Assembly (NCBI RefSeq): GCF_020991065.1
Contig: NZ_CP087710.1
Span: forward strand, 2,108,001 to 2,172,000
Reading direction: 5' to 3'
Source of the DNA: Nocardioides okcheonensis
GTDB taxonomy: Bacteria; Actinomycetota; Actinomycetes; Propionibacteriales; Nocardioidaceae
DNA length: 64,000 nt
Within the stretch, counting starts at the first letter, position 1. Each line of letters opens with the position of its first letter. Below the pieces are notes generated by a model. The model was given only the letters and a program-made list of their open reading frames with translations. It was not told the DNA's origin and searched no databases. The translations under genes and the position numbers were made by a program. Below are positions 53,687 through 64,000 of the stretch, piece after piece.

Positions 53687-54547
53687 GTGCTGGAGCAGCC
53701 CCAGCAGGTACTCGCCGTAGCCGGACTTGCGCAGCGGCTCGGCGCGCGCGACGAGCTCGTCGTCAGTGAGCCAGCCCATCCGCCAGGCGACCTCCTCGGG
53801 GGCGCCGACCTTGAAGCCCTGCCGGCCCTCGATGGTGCGCACGAAGTTGGAGGCGTCGTTGAGCGAGTCGAACGTGCCGGTGTCGAGCCAGGCGGTGCCG
53901 CGGGGCAGGACCTCGACGTGCAGCCGGCCCTCCTCGAGGTAGCGCCGGTTGAGGTCGGTGATCTCGAGCTCGCCGCGCGCGGACGGCTCGAGCTCGGCGG
54001 CGTACTGCACCACGTCGTTGTCGTAGAAGTAGAGCCCCGGCACCGCGAAGTCGCTCTTCGGGTGCTCCGGCTTCTCCTCCAGCGACAGCGCGCGGCCCTG
54101 GTCGTCGAACTCGACCACGCCGTACGCCCGCGGGTCGGCGACGTGGTAGCCGAAGACCGCCGCACCGTCGAGGTCCTTGAACCGCAGCAGCTGGTTGCCG
54201 AGGCCGGAGCCGTAGAAGATGTTGTCGCCGAGCACCAGCGCGGAGCGCTGGTCGCCGATGTGGTCGGCACCGATGATGAACGCCTGCGCGAGGCCGTCGG
54301 GCGAGGGCTGCACCGCGAAGGTCAGGTTGATCCCGAGCTGCGAGCCGTCGCCGAGCAGCCGGTGGAAGCCCTCGGCCTCGTGGGGCGTGGTGATGATGAG
54401 GACGTCGCGGATGCCGGCGAGCATCAGCGTCGACAGCGGGTAGTAGATCATCGGCTTGTCGTAGACCGGGACCAGCTGCTTGCTGATTCCCTGGGTGATC
54501 GGGTGCAGCCGCGAGCCGGTCCCGCCGGCCAGGATGATTCCACGCAT
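53681..54547 (-). CDS. rmlA: glucose-1-phosphate thymidylyltransferase
   Basis: 288 residues. [44 protein letters not shown] is the nucleotide-binding start of Rml[37 protein letters not shown] and [13 protein letters not shown] follow. It makes dTDP-glucose, the first step to dTDP-rhamnose. -10 TAGGGT lies 6 nt before the ATG. rmlB and rmlCD are 2-4 kb away on the other strand, separated by the DUF4012 gene. Confidence 0.95.
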   Translation of the reverse strand: MRGIILAGGTGSRLHPITQGISKQLVPVYDKPMIYYPLSTLMLAGIRDVLIITTPHEAEGFHRLLGDGSQLGINLTFAVQPSPDGLAQAFIIGADHIGDQRSALVLGDNIFYGSGLGNQLLRFKDLDGAAVFGYHVADPRAYGVVEFDDQGRALSLEEKPEHPKSDFAVPGLYFYDNDVVQYAAELEPSARGELEITDLNRRYLEEGRLHVEVLPRGTAWLDTGTFDSLNDASNFVRTIEGRQGFKVGAPEEVAWRMGWLTDDELVARAEPLRKSGYGEYLLGLLQHG

Positions 54548-54553
54548 GGCGCC

Positions 54554-54559
54554 ACCCTA
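54554..54559 (-). promoter_or_regulatory. -10 element, leaderless start of rmlA
   Basis: TAGGGT (minus), 6 nt, ATG at 54547. Confidence 0.45.
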
Positions 54560-54597
54560 GGGCCTGGGATCCGGTCACGCGGCTCCGCACCGTTTGG

Positions 54598-54603
54598 CAC
54601 GAT
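54598..54603 (+). promoter_or_regulatory. -10 element, leaderless start of the DUF4012 gene
   Basis: CACGAT, 6 nt, ATG at 54610; divergent from rmlA across 62 bp. Confidence 0.4.
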
Positions 54604-54609
54604 GGGCGC

Positions 54610-57520
<2,911 letters not shown>

Positions 57521-57529
57521 GCTCCGGCC

Positions 57530-57565
57530 GCTGGTCGAGGAGGGACGACGTCCCGCCACGAGACC
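57530..57565. repeat. palindromic intergenic repeat, single copy
   Basis: GCTGGTCGAGGAGGGACGACGTCCCGCCACGAGACC layout; its core GGGAC-GAC-GTCCC replaces AGGAC-GAA-GTCCT of the copies at 58994-59174. Both sides changed together, which preserves the stem. It lies between rmlB and the rmlCD fusion. Confidence 0.8.
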
Positions 57566-57575
57566 GAGGACCCCG

Positions 57576-58991
57576 ATGACCGACCCCCGCACGAACGAGC
57601 TCAGCGTCGAGACCACGCCGATCCCCGGCCTGCTCGTCGTGCGCCTGCCCGTGCACGGCGACTCCCGCGGCTGGTTCAAGGAGAACTGGCAGCGCGAGAA
57701 GATGGTCGCGCTGGGCCTCCCCGACTTCGGCCCGGTGCAGAACAACATCTCCTTCAACGGCTCGCGGGGCGCCACGCGCGGCATCCACACCGAGCCGTGG
57801 GACAAGTTCGTCTCGCTGGCGACCGGCCGGATCTTCGGCGCGTGGGTCGACATGCGCGCCGGCGAGAGCTTCGGCACGACCTTCCACCTCGAGGTCGACC
57901 CGTCGGTCGCGGTCTTCGTGCCGCGCGGCGTCGGCAACTCCTACCAGGCGCTCGAGGACGGCACGGCCTACACCTACCTCGTCAACGACCACTGGCGTCC
58001 GGGCGTCGCCTACCCCGCCCTCCACCTCGGTGACGAGACCGCGGCGATCCCGTGGCCGATCCCGCTCGACGAGGCGGAGATCTCGGAGAAGGACCACCAC
58101 AACCCGCGCCTGGGCGACGTGGTCCCGATGCAGCCCAAGCGGACCCTCGTGCTCGGGGCGGGCGGCCAGCTCGGCCGCGCGCTGTGCGCCGCGCTGCCCG
58201 ACGCCCACGGCGTGACCCGCGCGGAGCTCGACGTCACCGACGCCGACGCGGTCGCGGCCTGGCCGTGGCACGACTACGGCACCGTGCTCAACGCCGCGGC
58301 CTACACCGCGGTCGACGCCGCCGAGACGCCCGAGGGCCGGGTCGCCGCGTGGGCCGCCAACGCGAGCGCCCCCGCGACGCTCGCCCGCCTCGCGAGCGAG
58401 CACGGCTTCACGCTGGTCCACTACTCCTCGGAGTACGTCTTCGACGGCACCGCCGCGGTCGACCCCGGCCACGTCGAGGACGAGCCGCTGTCGCCGCTGG
58501 GCGTCTACGCCCAGACCAAGGCGGCGGGCGACGTCGCGGTCGGCCTCGCGCCGCGCCACTACGTCCTGCGCACCTCGTGGGTGATCGGTGACGGGAAGAA
58601 CTTCGTCCGCACGATGCAGGACCTCGCCGGCAAGGGCGTCTCCCCCAGCGTGGTCGACGACCAGGTCGGGCGGCTCACCTTCACCGACGAGCTGGTCCGC
58701 GCCACCCGCCACCTGCTCGACTCGGGCGCGTCGTACGGGACGTACCACCTCTCCAACGGCGGTCCGGCGATGTCGTGGCGCGAGGTGGCCCAGGCCGTCT
58801 TCGAGCGCTCCGGCCGCAGCCGCGACGACGTCACCGGCACGACGACTGACGCCTACGCGGCGGGGGTGCTCGACCAGGGCAAGCCGTTCGCGCCGCGCCC
58901 GCTCGGCTCGGCGATGTCGCTGGACAAGATCCGCGCCACCGGCTTCGAGCCGGAGGACGCCATGACCGCGCTGGACCGCTACCTCTCCTGA
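57576..58991 (+). CDS. RmlC-RmlD fusion: dTDP-4-keto-6-deoxyglucose 3,5-epimerase / dTDP-4-ketorhamnose reductase
   Basis: 471 residues. Residues 1-185 are the RmlC cupin: DSRGWFKENWQREKM, GATRGIHTEPWDKFVSL (catalytic His 71 in a variant RGIH-TEPW motif), FVPRGVGNSYQAL. Residues 190-471 are RmlD: VLGAGGQLGRAL (192-203), VLNAAAYTAVDAAE, VHYSSEYVFDG and catalytic YAQTK (311-315). One protein therefore performs the last two steps to dTDP-L-rhamnose. The linker is very short (about 180-190). Confidence 0.92.
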   Translation: MTDPRTNELSVETTPIPGLLVVRLPVHGDSRGWFKENWQREKMVALGLPDFGPVQNNISFNGSRGATRGIHTEPWDKFVSLATGRIFGAWVDMRAGESFGTTFHLEVDPSVAVFVPRGVGNSYQALEDGTAYTYLVNDHWRPGVAYPALHLGDETAAIPWPIPLDEAEISEKDHHNPRLGDVVPMQPKRTLVLGAGGQLGRALCAALPDAHGVTRAELDVTDADAVAAWPWHDYGTVLNAAAYTAVDAAETPEGRVAAWAANASAPATLARLASEHGFTLVHYSSEYVFDGTAAVDPGHVEDEPLSPLGVYAQTKAAGDVAVGLAPRHYVLRTSWVIGDGKNFVRTMQDLAGKGVSPSVVDDQVGRLTFTDELVRATRHLLDSGASYGTYHLSNGGPAMSWREVAQAVFERSGRSRDDVTGTTTDAYAAGVLDQGKPFAPRPLGSAMSLDKIRATGFEPEDAMTALDRYLS

Positions 58992-58993
58992 GG

Positions 58994-59174
58994 GTCGCTG
59001 GTCGAGGAAGGACGAAGTCCTGTCACGAGACCCGCGACCCCGCCGGTCGAGGAAGGACGAAGTCCTGTCACGAGACCCCTCAGCCGACGCACCTCGCGAC
59101 CGGGTCTCGAGACGGTCGCTGCGCGACCTCCTCGACCAGCGAACCGCCGGCCGAGGAAGGACGAAGTCCTGTCG
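58994..59174. repeat. cluster of palindromic intergenic repeats
   Basis: Three direct copies (58994-59033, 59044-59078, 59149-59174) of GGTCGAGGAAGGACGAAGTC-type units, and one inverted copy (59100-59141) with GGTCTCGAGACGG and CCTCCTCGACC. Each direct copy has the hairpin AGGAC-GAA-GTCCT. The outer GGTC(T)CG/CGAGACC ends are also inverted. They fill the gap between the rmlCD fusion and DUF2516 genes; no coding signal. Confidence 0.8.
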
Positions 59175-59180
59175 AGGGGG

Positions 59181-59474
59181 TCAGCGGGGGGAGGTGACCT
59201 CGCGCAGCGCGGGACGGACGTCGGCGAGGTAGACGAGCGAGGCGATCGTGAAGACCAGGTGGATGATGCCGAGCGGCGAGCTGCCGATCAGGATCAGCTG
59301 CGCGGCGAAGCCGAGGCCCGTGATCAGGCACCAGGCCTGCTTGGTCAGCTTGCCGGCGGCCTCGTAGGCCTCGGCGCGGTAGGTCAGGGCGTTGACGAAC
59401 GCGAAGCCCTTGATCGCGAGCAGCACGACGAGGACGACCAGCATGGTCGTGCTCTGCACGGCGTAGAAGTCCAC
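59181..59474 (-). CDS. DUF2516 family small membrane protein (Rv0476-like)
   Basis: 97 residues with three hydrophobic helices: TTMLVVLVVLLAIKGFAFVNAL, CLITGLGFAAQLILIG and LGIIHLVFTIASLVYLAD, then a short basic tail. This is the actinobacterial DUF2516 family. Order with the HbhA-like and XRE genes is the same as Rv0476-hbhA-Rv0474 in mycobacteria, from established knowledge of that locus. GTG at 59474 follows TACGCT by 6 nt, so I prefer it over an upstream ATG at 59507. Confidence 0.82.
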   Translation of the reverse strand: MDFYAVQSTTMLVVLVVLLAIKGFAFVNALTYRAEAYEAAGKLTKQAWCLITGLGFAAQLILIGSSPLGIIHLVFTIASLVYLADVRPALREVTSPR

Positions 59475-59480
59475 GACCCC

Positions 59481-59486
59481 AGCGTA
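59481..59486 (-). promoter_or_regulatory. -10 element, leaderless start of DUF2516
   Basis: TACGCT (minus), 6 nt, GTG at 59474. Confidence 0.45.
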
Positions 59487-59517
59487 GACGCTGCGCGCAC
59501 ACCACACCCGGACGCAC

Positions 59518-59548
59518 GAGGGCCCCGTCCGTGACGGACGGGGCCCTC
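59518..59548 (-). terminator. strong hairpin terminator after the HbhA-like gene
   Basis: GAGGGCCCCGTCC-GTGAC-GGACGGGGCCCTC: perfect 13-bp stem, 5-nt loop, 49 bp downstream of the HbhA-like stop on the minus strand and before the DUF2516 promoter. The stem is near-symmetric, so it may act in both directions. Confidence 0.8.
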
Positions 59549-59597
59549 GATCAGCGTCGTGACGACGTCAGAACAGCGTCAGCTGCTCCACGTCTCT

Positions 59598-60383
59598 TCA
59601 GTCGCCGACCTTCTGGGCGGCGTCGGCGACGGCCTGGACGGCGTTCGCGGCGGTGTTCTGCGCGGCGGTGACGGTGGCCTTGGCGCTGGCCGTCGCGACC
59701 TCGGTCTCGCGGGCGGGAGCCTTGCGGGCGGGCGCCTTCTTCGCGGGAGCGGTCTTCTTCGCCGTCGACTTCTTCGCAGCGGACTTCTTGGCGGTCGACT
59801 TCGTGGCGGTCGACTTGGTCGCGGTCGACTTCTTGGCCGCGGTCTTGCGGGCGGTCGCGACCTTCTTGGTGGCGGTCTTCTCGGCCTCGGCGGCCTTCTC
59901 GGCCTGGGTCGCGGTGGTCTTCGCCTTGGCGACGGTGGTCTTGGCGGACTTCACCGTGGCCTTGGTCGAGTCCTGGCGACGCACGCGCTCGACGAGGGTC
60001 TCGCCGCGCTTGACGAGGTCGGCGTAGGCGGCGTTGGCGGCGGCGACGTTCTCGTCGACGCGCGAGGAGACCTGCGAGGAGACCTTGCCGGGGTACGCCT
60101 GGAGCTCGGCGACGCGGGCCTCGACGGCGGCGCGGCGGGCCTGGGCCTCCTTGGCCAGGGCGTCGACGCGGGCGCTCACGACCGAGACGGCCTGCTCGCG
60201 CAGCGCCTTCGGGTCGGTGACGGTCTTCTGCACGTCGGCGGCGCGGGACTGCACGGCCGCGACGCGCTTCTGCACGTCGGCGACGGCCTCGCGGACGGCG
60301 CCGACGGCGAGGTCGGTGACGCCGACCGCGGCGAGGACGGGCTTCGGGGTGTCGGACTTCTTGGTGGTGGCGGTGGTGGCCAT
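59598..60383 (-). CDS. HbhA-like (heparin-binding hemagglutinin / histone-H1-like) protein
   Basis: 261 residues. Residues 1-150 form a long alpha-helical coiled coil (AVREAVADVQKRVAAVQSRA and similar, with VDALAKEAQARRAAVEAR). Residues 155-240 are a Lys/Ala/Thr-rich tail with repeats of ATKSTA, KKSAAKKS and APAKKAPARK, like the heparin- and DNA-binding tail of mycobacterial HBHA. The gene order supports orthology. AAGGAG lies 8 nt before the ATG at 60383. HBHA binds heparan sulfate and supports cell aggregation in mycobacteria; whether this protein does is inferred. Confidence 0.8.
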   Translation of the reverse strand: MATTATTKKSDTPKPVLAAVGVTDLAVGAVREAVADVQKRVAAVQSRAADVQKTVTDPKALREQAVSVVSARVDALAKEAQARRAAVEARVAELQAYPGKVSSQVSSRVDENVAAANAAYADLVKRGETLVERVRRQDSTKATVKSAKTTVAKAKTTATQAEKAAEAEKTATKKVATARKTAAKKSTATKSTATKSTAKKSAAKKSTAKKTAPAKKAPARKAPARETEVATASAKATVTAAQNTAANAVQAVADAAQKVGD

Positions 60384-60424
60384 CTGTGTGTCTCCTTGGG
60401 TGGGGCGGGTCGGGTGCGGGTGGT

Positions 60425-60814
60425 TCACGACTGGGCGTCGCGCTCGTTGAGCGCGAGGAACGACGAGTAGACGTCGAGCAGCGACTGCTTCTGCCGCTCG
60501 GTGAGACCGGCGTCGGCCAGGACGGCGAGCTCGACGGAGCCGGCGAGGCCGGGCTCCGGGTCGGGATGGACGATGCCGGCGCGGACGTAGAGCTGCTCGG
60601 CGGAGACGCGCAGCGCCTTCGCGAGCTGCTGGAGCACCTCGGCCGACGGCCTGCGCAGCCCGCGCTCGATCTGGCTGAGGTAGGGGTTGCTCACGCCGAC
60701 CTGGTCGGCGAGCTGTCGCAGCGAGAGGCGGGAGGCGAGCCGCTGCTCCTTGAGGTAGTCACCCAAGGAGTCGACGACGGACTTGCCGCTCTTGTCGTCC
60801 TTGTTCTTCGCCAT
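60425..60814 (-). CDS. XRE-family helix-turn-helix regulator (Rv0474-like)
   Basis: 129 residues. LASRLSLRQLADQVGVSNPYLSQIERGLRRPSAEVLQQLAKAL (27-70) is a perfect XRE/Cro-type HTH. The C-terminal part (LTERQKQSLLDVYSSFLAL) is a short helix. It is transcribed 41 bp ahead of the HbhA-like gene, so it probably shares its transcript and regulates it. A dyad operator covers its own promoter (60826-60840). Confidence 0.9.
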   Translation of the reverse strand: MAKNKDDKSGKSVVDSLGDYLKEQRLASRLSLRQLADQVGVSNPYLSQIERGLRRPSAEVLQQLAKALRVSAEQLYVRAGIVHPDPEPGLAGSVELAVLADAGLTERQKQSLLDVYSSFLALNERDAQS

Positions 60815-60820
60815 GCCTCC

Positions 60821-60849
60821 AGTGTGCTAACACAGTTAGCGAATCGCAA
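60821..60849 (-). promoter_or_regulatory. complete promoter with embedded operator of the XRE-hbhA operon
   Basis: -35 TTGCGA (60844-60849), 17-nt spacer, -10 CACACT (60821-60826), then 6 nt to the ATG at 60814 (leaderless). The spacer carries GCTAAC-ACA-GTTAGC (60826-60840), a perfect dyad overlapping the -10, ideal for autorepression by the XRE protein. Confidence 0.65.
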
Positions 60850-60929
60850 ACATCTGGAGCGTGAGACGGCTCACTATCCGGATCCTGTGCGGGTTCTCGT
60901 GCTAGCAGACGGATCCGCAGGGGTGAGAA

Positions 60930-61910
60930 TCAGAAGGTCGCGCGGATCTCCCCGACCGGCACGCCGCCACCGAGCAGGTCCAGCCGCCCGGTCGACCGGA
61001 CCGCCTCGGCGTCGACGCCGACCTCGTCGAGGAGGCCGGAGCGGCGCAGCGCCTCGGCCATCAGCACCGGGCGCACCCGCGCGGCCCCGTCGTCGGTCTT
61101 GAGCGCCCACGCGCGACCGTCGGGCACGGCGACGGCGTAGACCGACTCAGCACCCGCCTTGCCGATCAGGCCGGGCACGGCTCGGTGCAGCGCCAGCTCG
61201 TCGCGGGTCGTGCCGCTGACGAACTCCGGGTGCCGGCGGATCGCCTCGGCGATGCGCTGCTCCGGGCCGGACGTCGCGGTCGCGAGCGTCGCGAACGCGC
61301 GAGCGAGGCCGACGAGCGAGGTCGACAGCAGCGGCGCGCCGCAGCCGTCGATCGCGGTGGTGGTCACCGGCTCGCCGGTCAGCCGCGCGAAGGTCGCGGT
61401 GATCGCCTGCTGGAGCGGGTGCTGCGGGTCGAGGTAGGTCCCGGTGTCCCAGCCCTGCAGGACGCAGGTGGCGAGCATCGCGGCGTGCTTGCCCGAGCAG
61501 TTCATCAGGACCGGTGCGCGCGTGCCGCCGGCGCGGACGACCGCCTCGCGCGCGTCGTCGTCGAGCGGGTAGTCGGCCGGGGTCTGCAGGGCGGACTCGT
61601 CGAGGCCGGCGCCCGCGAGGATCCGGCGTACGCCCTCGACGTGGAAGGCCTCGCCCGAGTGGGAGGCGCAGGCCAGCGCCAGCAGGTCGTCGGGGAGGTC
61701 GAGGCCGAGCTCCACCATCGCGAGCGCCTGGACCGGCTTGTTGCTCGAGCGCGGCAGGACCGGCACGTCGACGGCCCCGACCGACCAGTCGACGGACCCG
61801 TCGGCGGCCAGGGCGACCAGCGAGCCGTAGTGGTGCCCCTCGACGAATCCGGAGCGGACGATCTCCGCGACGACGGGGCGGGCGGCGACGGGCTGACCAG
61901 CGGCATACAT
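60930..61910 (-). CDS. L-asparaginase II family (AnsA/PF06089 type)
   Basis: 326 residues. VAEIVRSGFVEGHHYGSLVAL opens the family pattern; VLPRSSNKPVQALAMVELGL, ACASHSGEAFHVEGV, VLMNCSGKHAAMLATC, AIDGCGAPLLSTSLVGLA and LIGKAGAESVYAVAV are its conserved blocks. It hydrolyses L-asparagine to aspartate and ammonia in the cytosol. TAGCCT lies 6 nt before the ATG. Divergent from the APS kinase gene. Confidence 0.88.
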   Translation of the reverse strand: MYAAGQPVAARPVVAEIVRSGFVEGHHYGSLVALAADGSVDWSVGAVDVPVLPRSSNKPVQALAMVELGLDLPDDLLALACASHSGEAFHVEGVRRILAGAGLDESALQTPADYPLDDDAREAVVRAGGTRAPVLMNCSGKHAAMLATCVLQGWDTGTYLDPQHPLQQAITATFARLTGEPVTTTAIDGCGAPLLSTSLVGLARAFATLATATSGPEQRIAEAIRRHPEFVSGTTRDELALHRAVPGLIGKAGAESVYAVAVPDGRAWALKTDDGAARVRPVLMAEALRRSGLLDEVGVDAEAVRSTGRLDLLGGGVPVGEIRATF

Positions 61911-61916
61911 GCGGGC

Positions 61917-61944
61917 AGGCTATCGATCACCGGTCTGAGAGGAT
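61917..61944. promoter_or_regulatory. divergent -10 elements of asparaginase and APS-kinase genes
   Basis: TAGCCT on the minus strand (61917-61922) 6 nt before the asparaginase ATG, and GAGGAT on the plus strand (61939-61944) 6 nt before the GTG at 61951. The two promoters overlap in 40 bp. Confidence 0.45.
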
Positions 61945-61950
61945 GCCCCG

Positions 61951-63144
61951 GTGATCCAGCACTGCCCCACGCCGACCGAGCTCGACGACCTGGAGCTCCT
62001 CGTCTCCGGGGCCTACGCCCCGCTGACCCGCTTCAACGAGCCCGGCAGCCCGGTGACCCTGGCCCTCCCCGAGGGCGTCGACGAGGCCGAGCTGGTCGAC
62101 CCCGAGGGGCTGCCGCTGGCGCGCGTCGCCGCCGACGGGTCGCTGGAGCCGCTGACGCACGCGCAGTACGGCCCCTTCCGCCGGCTGCACCTCACGCCCG
62201 CGCAGGCCCGCGAGCAGCACGCCGGGGCCACGTTCGTCCCGGTCGCGGACGCGCTGACCGACGCCGACCTCGACGCGCTGCGCGGCCTGGGCCGCGTCGT
62301 GCTGGTCGCGCTGATGGGCACCGGCACCTCCTCGCTCTCCCCCGTCGCGCTGGTGCGCGCCACCCTCGCCGCCGCCGACCTGCTCGACGACGCCAGCGTG
62401 GTGGCCGTCCCACTGCCGTCGCACGGCGACGCCGACGCCGACCACGCACTCGGCGCGCAGGTCGTCGCGACCTACGCCGGGGACGACCCGGTGCACGCGC
62501 TCGCCGCCCCGCCTGCCGAGCAGGACGCGTACCCCGAGCCCATCGCCGCGATCGTCGCCGAGGACCGCCCCGAGCCCGAGGACCAGGGCCTGGTGCTGTT
62601 CTTCACCGGCCTGTCCGGCAGCGGCAAGTCGACGCTGGCCCGGGCGCTGATGGACCTGCTGCTCGAGCAGGGCGGCCGGAGCGTCACCAGCCTCGACGGC
62701 GACGTCGTGCGCCGTCACCTCTCCGCGGGCCTGACCTTCTCCAAGGCCGACCGCGAGACCAACATCCGCCGGATCGGCTGGGTGGCCGCCGAGATCGCCC
62801 GCCACGGCGGCGTCGCGGTCTGCTCCCCGATCGCGCCCTTCGCCGAGACCCGTGAGCAGGTGCGGCAGATGGTCGAGGACGCCGGCGGCGCCTTCTTCCT
62901 CGTCCACGTCGCGACCCCGCTCGAGGAGTGTGAGCGCCGCGACCGCAAGGGCCTCTACGCCAAGGCCCGCGCCGGCGAGATCCCGGAGTTCACCGGCATC
63001 TCCTCGCCCTACGAGGAGCCCGACGACCCGGCTGTCCGCGTCGACACGACCGGCCGCACCATCGACGACGCCCTGCACGACGTGCTGGTCGCCCTCGACG
63101 AGTCCGGCCACCTCCACCTCCTGCCCGAGGCGCCGACCGCATGA
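61951..63144 (+). CDS. APS kinase with N-terminal degenerate sulfurylase-like region
   Basis: 397 residues against about 200 for CysC. Residues 215-390 are adenylylsulfate kinase: GLSGSGKST (220-228), LDGDVVRRHL, DRETNIRRIGWVA, the APFAETREQVR loop and EFTGISSPYEEP. Residues 1-200 resemble the PUA-like and catalytic part of ATP sulfurylase (LLVSGAYAPLTRFNEP, TLALPEGV, LTHAQYGP) but lack the HxxH active site, so sulfurylase activity is unlikely. It makes PAPS for sulfation or assimilation. Coupled to the next two genes by short overlaps. Confidence 0.87.
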   Translation: MIQHCPTPTELDDLELLVSGAYAPLTRFNEPGSPVTLALPEGVDEAELVDPEGLPLARVAADGSLEPLTHAQYGPFRRLHLTPAQAREQHAGATFVPVADALTDADLDALRGLGRVVLVALMGTGTSSLSPVALVRATLAAADLLDDASVVAVPLPSHGDADADHALGAQVVATYAGDDPVHALAAPPAEQDAYPEPIAAIVAEDRPEPEDQGLVLFFTGLSGSGKSTLARALMDLLLEQGGRSVTSLDGDVVRRHLSAGLTFSKADRETNIRRIGWVAAEIARHGGVAVCSPIAPFAETREQVRQMVEDAGGAFFLVHVATPLEECERRDRKGLYAKARAGEIPEFTGISSPYEEPDDPAVRVDTTGRTIDDALHDVLVALDESGHLHLLPEAPTA

Positions 63145-63677
63145 GCGAGCCCCTGCGGGTCCTGTTCGTCTGCACCGCGAACATCTGCCGCTCCCCCACG
63201 ATGGAGCTGCTCGCGCGCGAGCTCGCCGGCGACGCCGACGTCGCGTTCAGCAGCGCCGGCACCCACGCCCGCGACGGCGACCCGTTCAACCCCGACATGG
63301 CCGCCACCCTGCGCCCCGGGATCGGCGACGCCTTCCGCAGCCGCCGCGCCACCCGCGCCGTGCTGGCCGACGCCGACCTCGTCCTCACCGCCGAGGACGT
63401 GCACCGCCGCCACCTCCTCGACGACCACCCCCAGCTGCACCGCAAGGTCTTCACGCTGGGGCAGTTCGCCGCGACCATCGCCGAGCTGCCCGGGCTCGAA
63501 GGCCGCGAGCTCGTCGAGGCCGCCGGCCGGCGCCGCGCCGCCCCGGTCCCCGAGCACGACGTCGCCGACCCCTACCGGCGAGGCTCGGCGGCCGCCGAGG
63601 CGGCGACCGGCACAATCACCGACATGCTCCACGCGATCGTCCCCCGCCTGACCGCGTCACAGCCGCAGGAGGGCTGA
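63141..63677 (+). CDS. low-molecular-weight protein tyrosine phosphatase family
   Basis: 178 residues. VLFVCTANICRSPTMELLA holds the CX5R(S/T) catalytic loop near residues 9-18; VPEHDVADPYRRG supplies the late Asp (DP motif). The family dephosphorylates tyrosine, commonly of BY-kinases, and the Wzc-like kinase at 39203 is a possible target, although 23 kb away. ATG overlaps the APS kinase stop by 4 bp, and its own TGA overlaps the next ATG. Confidence 0.85.
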   Translation: MSEPLRVLFVCTANICRSPTMELLARELAGDADVAFSSAGTHARDGDPFNPDMAATLRPGIGDAFRSRRATRAVLADADLVLTAEDVHRRHLLDDHPQLHRKVFTLGQFAATIAELPGLEGRELVEAAGRRRAAPVPEHDVADPYRRGSAAAEAATGTITDMLHAIVPRLTASQPQEG

Positions 63678-64000
63678 TGGACTGGATCACCGCCACCTTC
63701 TTCTCGATCCTCGCCGCCGGCTTCCTCGTCGGCATCGTGGTCGGGCTCACCGGCATGGGCGGCGGCGCCCTGATGACGCCCGCCCTGCTCTTCCTGGGCG
63801 TCGGGTCGCCCGCGGTGGTCGTCACCGCCGACCTCACGGCCGCTGCGATCTACAAGACCGGCGGCGCGATCGTGCACAAGCGCGAGGGCTCGCCCAACAT
63901 GCAGCTCGCCAAGTGGCTGATGATCGGGTCGATCCCGATGGCGCTGCTCGGGCCCCACCTGGTGTCGTGGTTCACCGACGACATCGACGAGCTCAACCAC
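63677..64000 (+). CDS. TauE/SafE-family sulfite/sulfonate exporter-like membrane protein (partial, 3' end outside window)
   Basis: 108 codons are present. ILAAGFLVGIVVGLTGMGGGALMTPALLFLGVGSPAVVVTADL is the N-terminal TauE/SafE repeat with its GMGGG motif; a second helix pair follows (LMIGSIPMALLGPHLV). Members move sulfite, sulfonates or other organic anions across the inner membrane. Third gene of the APS kinase operon, which fits a sulfur role. Confidence 0.88.
   Translation, partial: MDWITATFFSILAAGFLVGIVVGLTGMGGGALMTPALLFLGVGSPAVVVTADLTAAAIYKTGGAIVHKREGSPNMQLAKWLMIGSIPMALLGPHLVSWFTDDIDELNH

Overview
The window is GC-rich DNA (by eye above 70 % G+C) packed with short intergenic gaps, GTG starts and 4-bp start/stop overlaps, as in Actinobacteria. 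Several features suggest the Nocardioidaceae or a close relative: the XRE regulator / HbhA-like / DUF2516 trio (same order as mycobacterial Rv0474-hbhA-Rv0476), DUF6541 and DUF4012 membrane proteins, and dispersed palindromic intergenic repeats. The genus is an inference. No rRNA, tRNA, CRISPR array, transposase or prophage gene was seen.

Layout. 1-12.4 kb: typA, a few housekeeping or hypothetical genes, a MerR-linked drug-type ABC exporter, an MFS pump, and five paralogous minus-strand genes for Tat-exported proteins (one cut by the window edge). They share a near-identical signal peptide and, in the four complete copies, have just two mature cysteines near the two ends. 12.4-42.3 kb: a large surface-polysaccharide locus. 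It has about a dozen glycosyltransferases, two GT87-like membrane glycosyltransferases, a PIG-L deacetylase, a WbqC-like protein, a PglK-type ABC flippase, an acyl/acetyltransferase, a nonulosonic-acid module (CMP-sugar synthetase plus a CBS-NeuB-SAF-TIM-barrel fusion), an O-antigen ligase/polymerase, a polyprenyl phosphoglycosyltransferase and a tyrosine-autokinase-like Wzz/Wzc protein. A nucleotidyltransferase / PqqD / VanZ / HprK-like set follows. 43-50.7 kb: acyl-CoA dehydrogenase behind a possible leaderless small ORF, a DJ-1 protein, a secreted beta-helix protein, a RibD-like reductase, a DHPS-like protein, a DUF559-type endonuclease flanked by two 80-bp inverted-repeat elements, and a cell-wall amidase. 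50.7-59 kb: nucleotide-sugar genes (galE, two GDP-mannose dehydratase paralogs, rmlA, rmlB, an RmlC-RmlD fusion) and a DUF4012 protein. 59-64 kb: structured repeats, the HbhA trio, L-asparaginase, and an APS kinase / low-MW phosphatase / TauE operon that runs off the edge.

How it fits together (inference): the rml, galE and gmd genes supply dTDP-rhamnose, UDP-galactose and GDP-deoxyhexose, and NeuA/NeuB supply a CMP-nonulosonate. The phosphoglycosyltransferase primes a lipid carrier, the glycosyltransferases extend it, the ABC protein flips it, and the O-antigen ligase-like protein polymerises or attaches it under control of the Wzc-like kinase. No NeuC-type epimerase is present, so a Kdn-like product made from mannose is possible.

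Many genes show a TAnnnT-like hexamer exactly 6-7 nt before the start codon, the signature of leaderless transcripts, and this was used to choose several starts.
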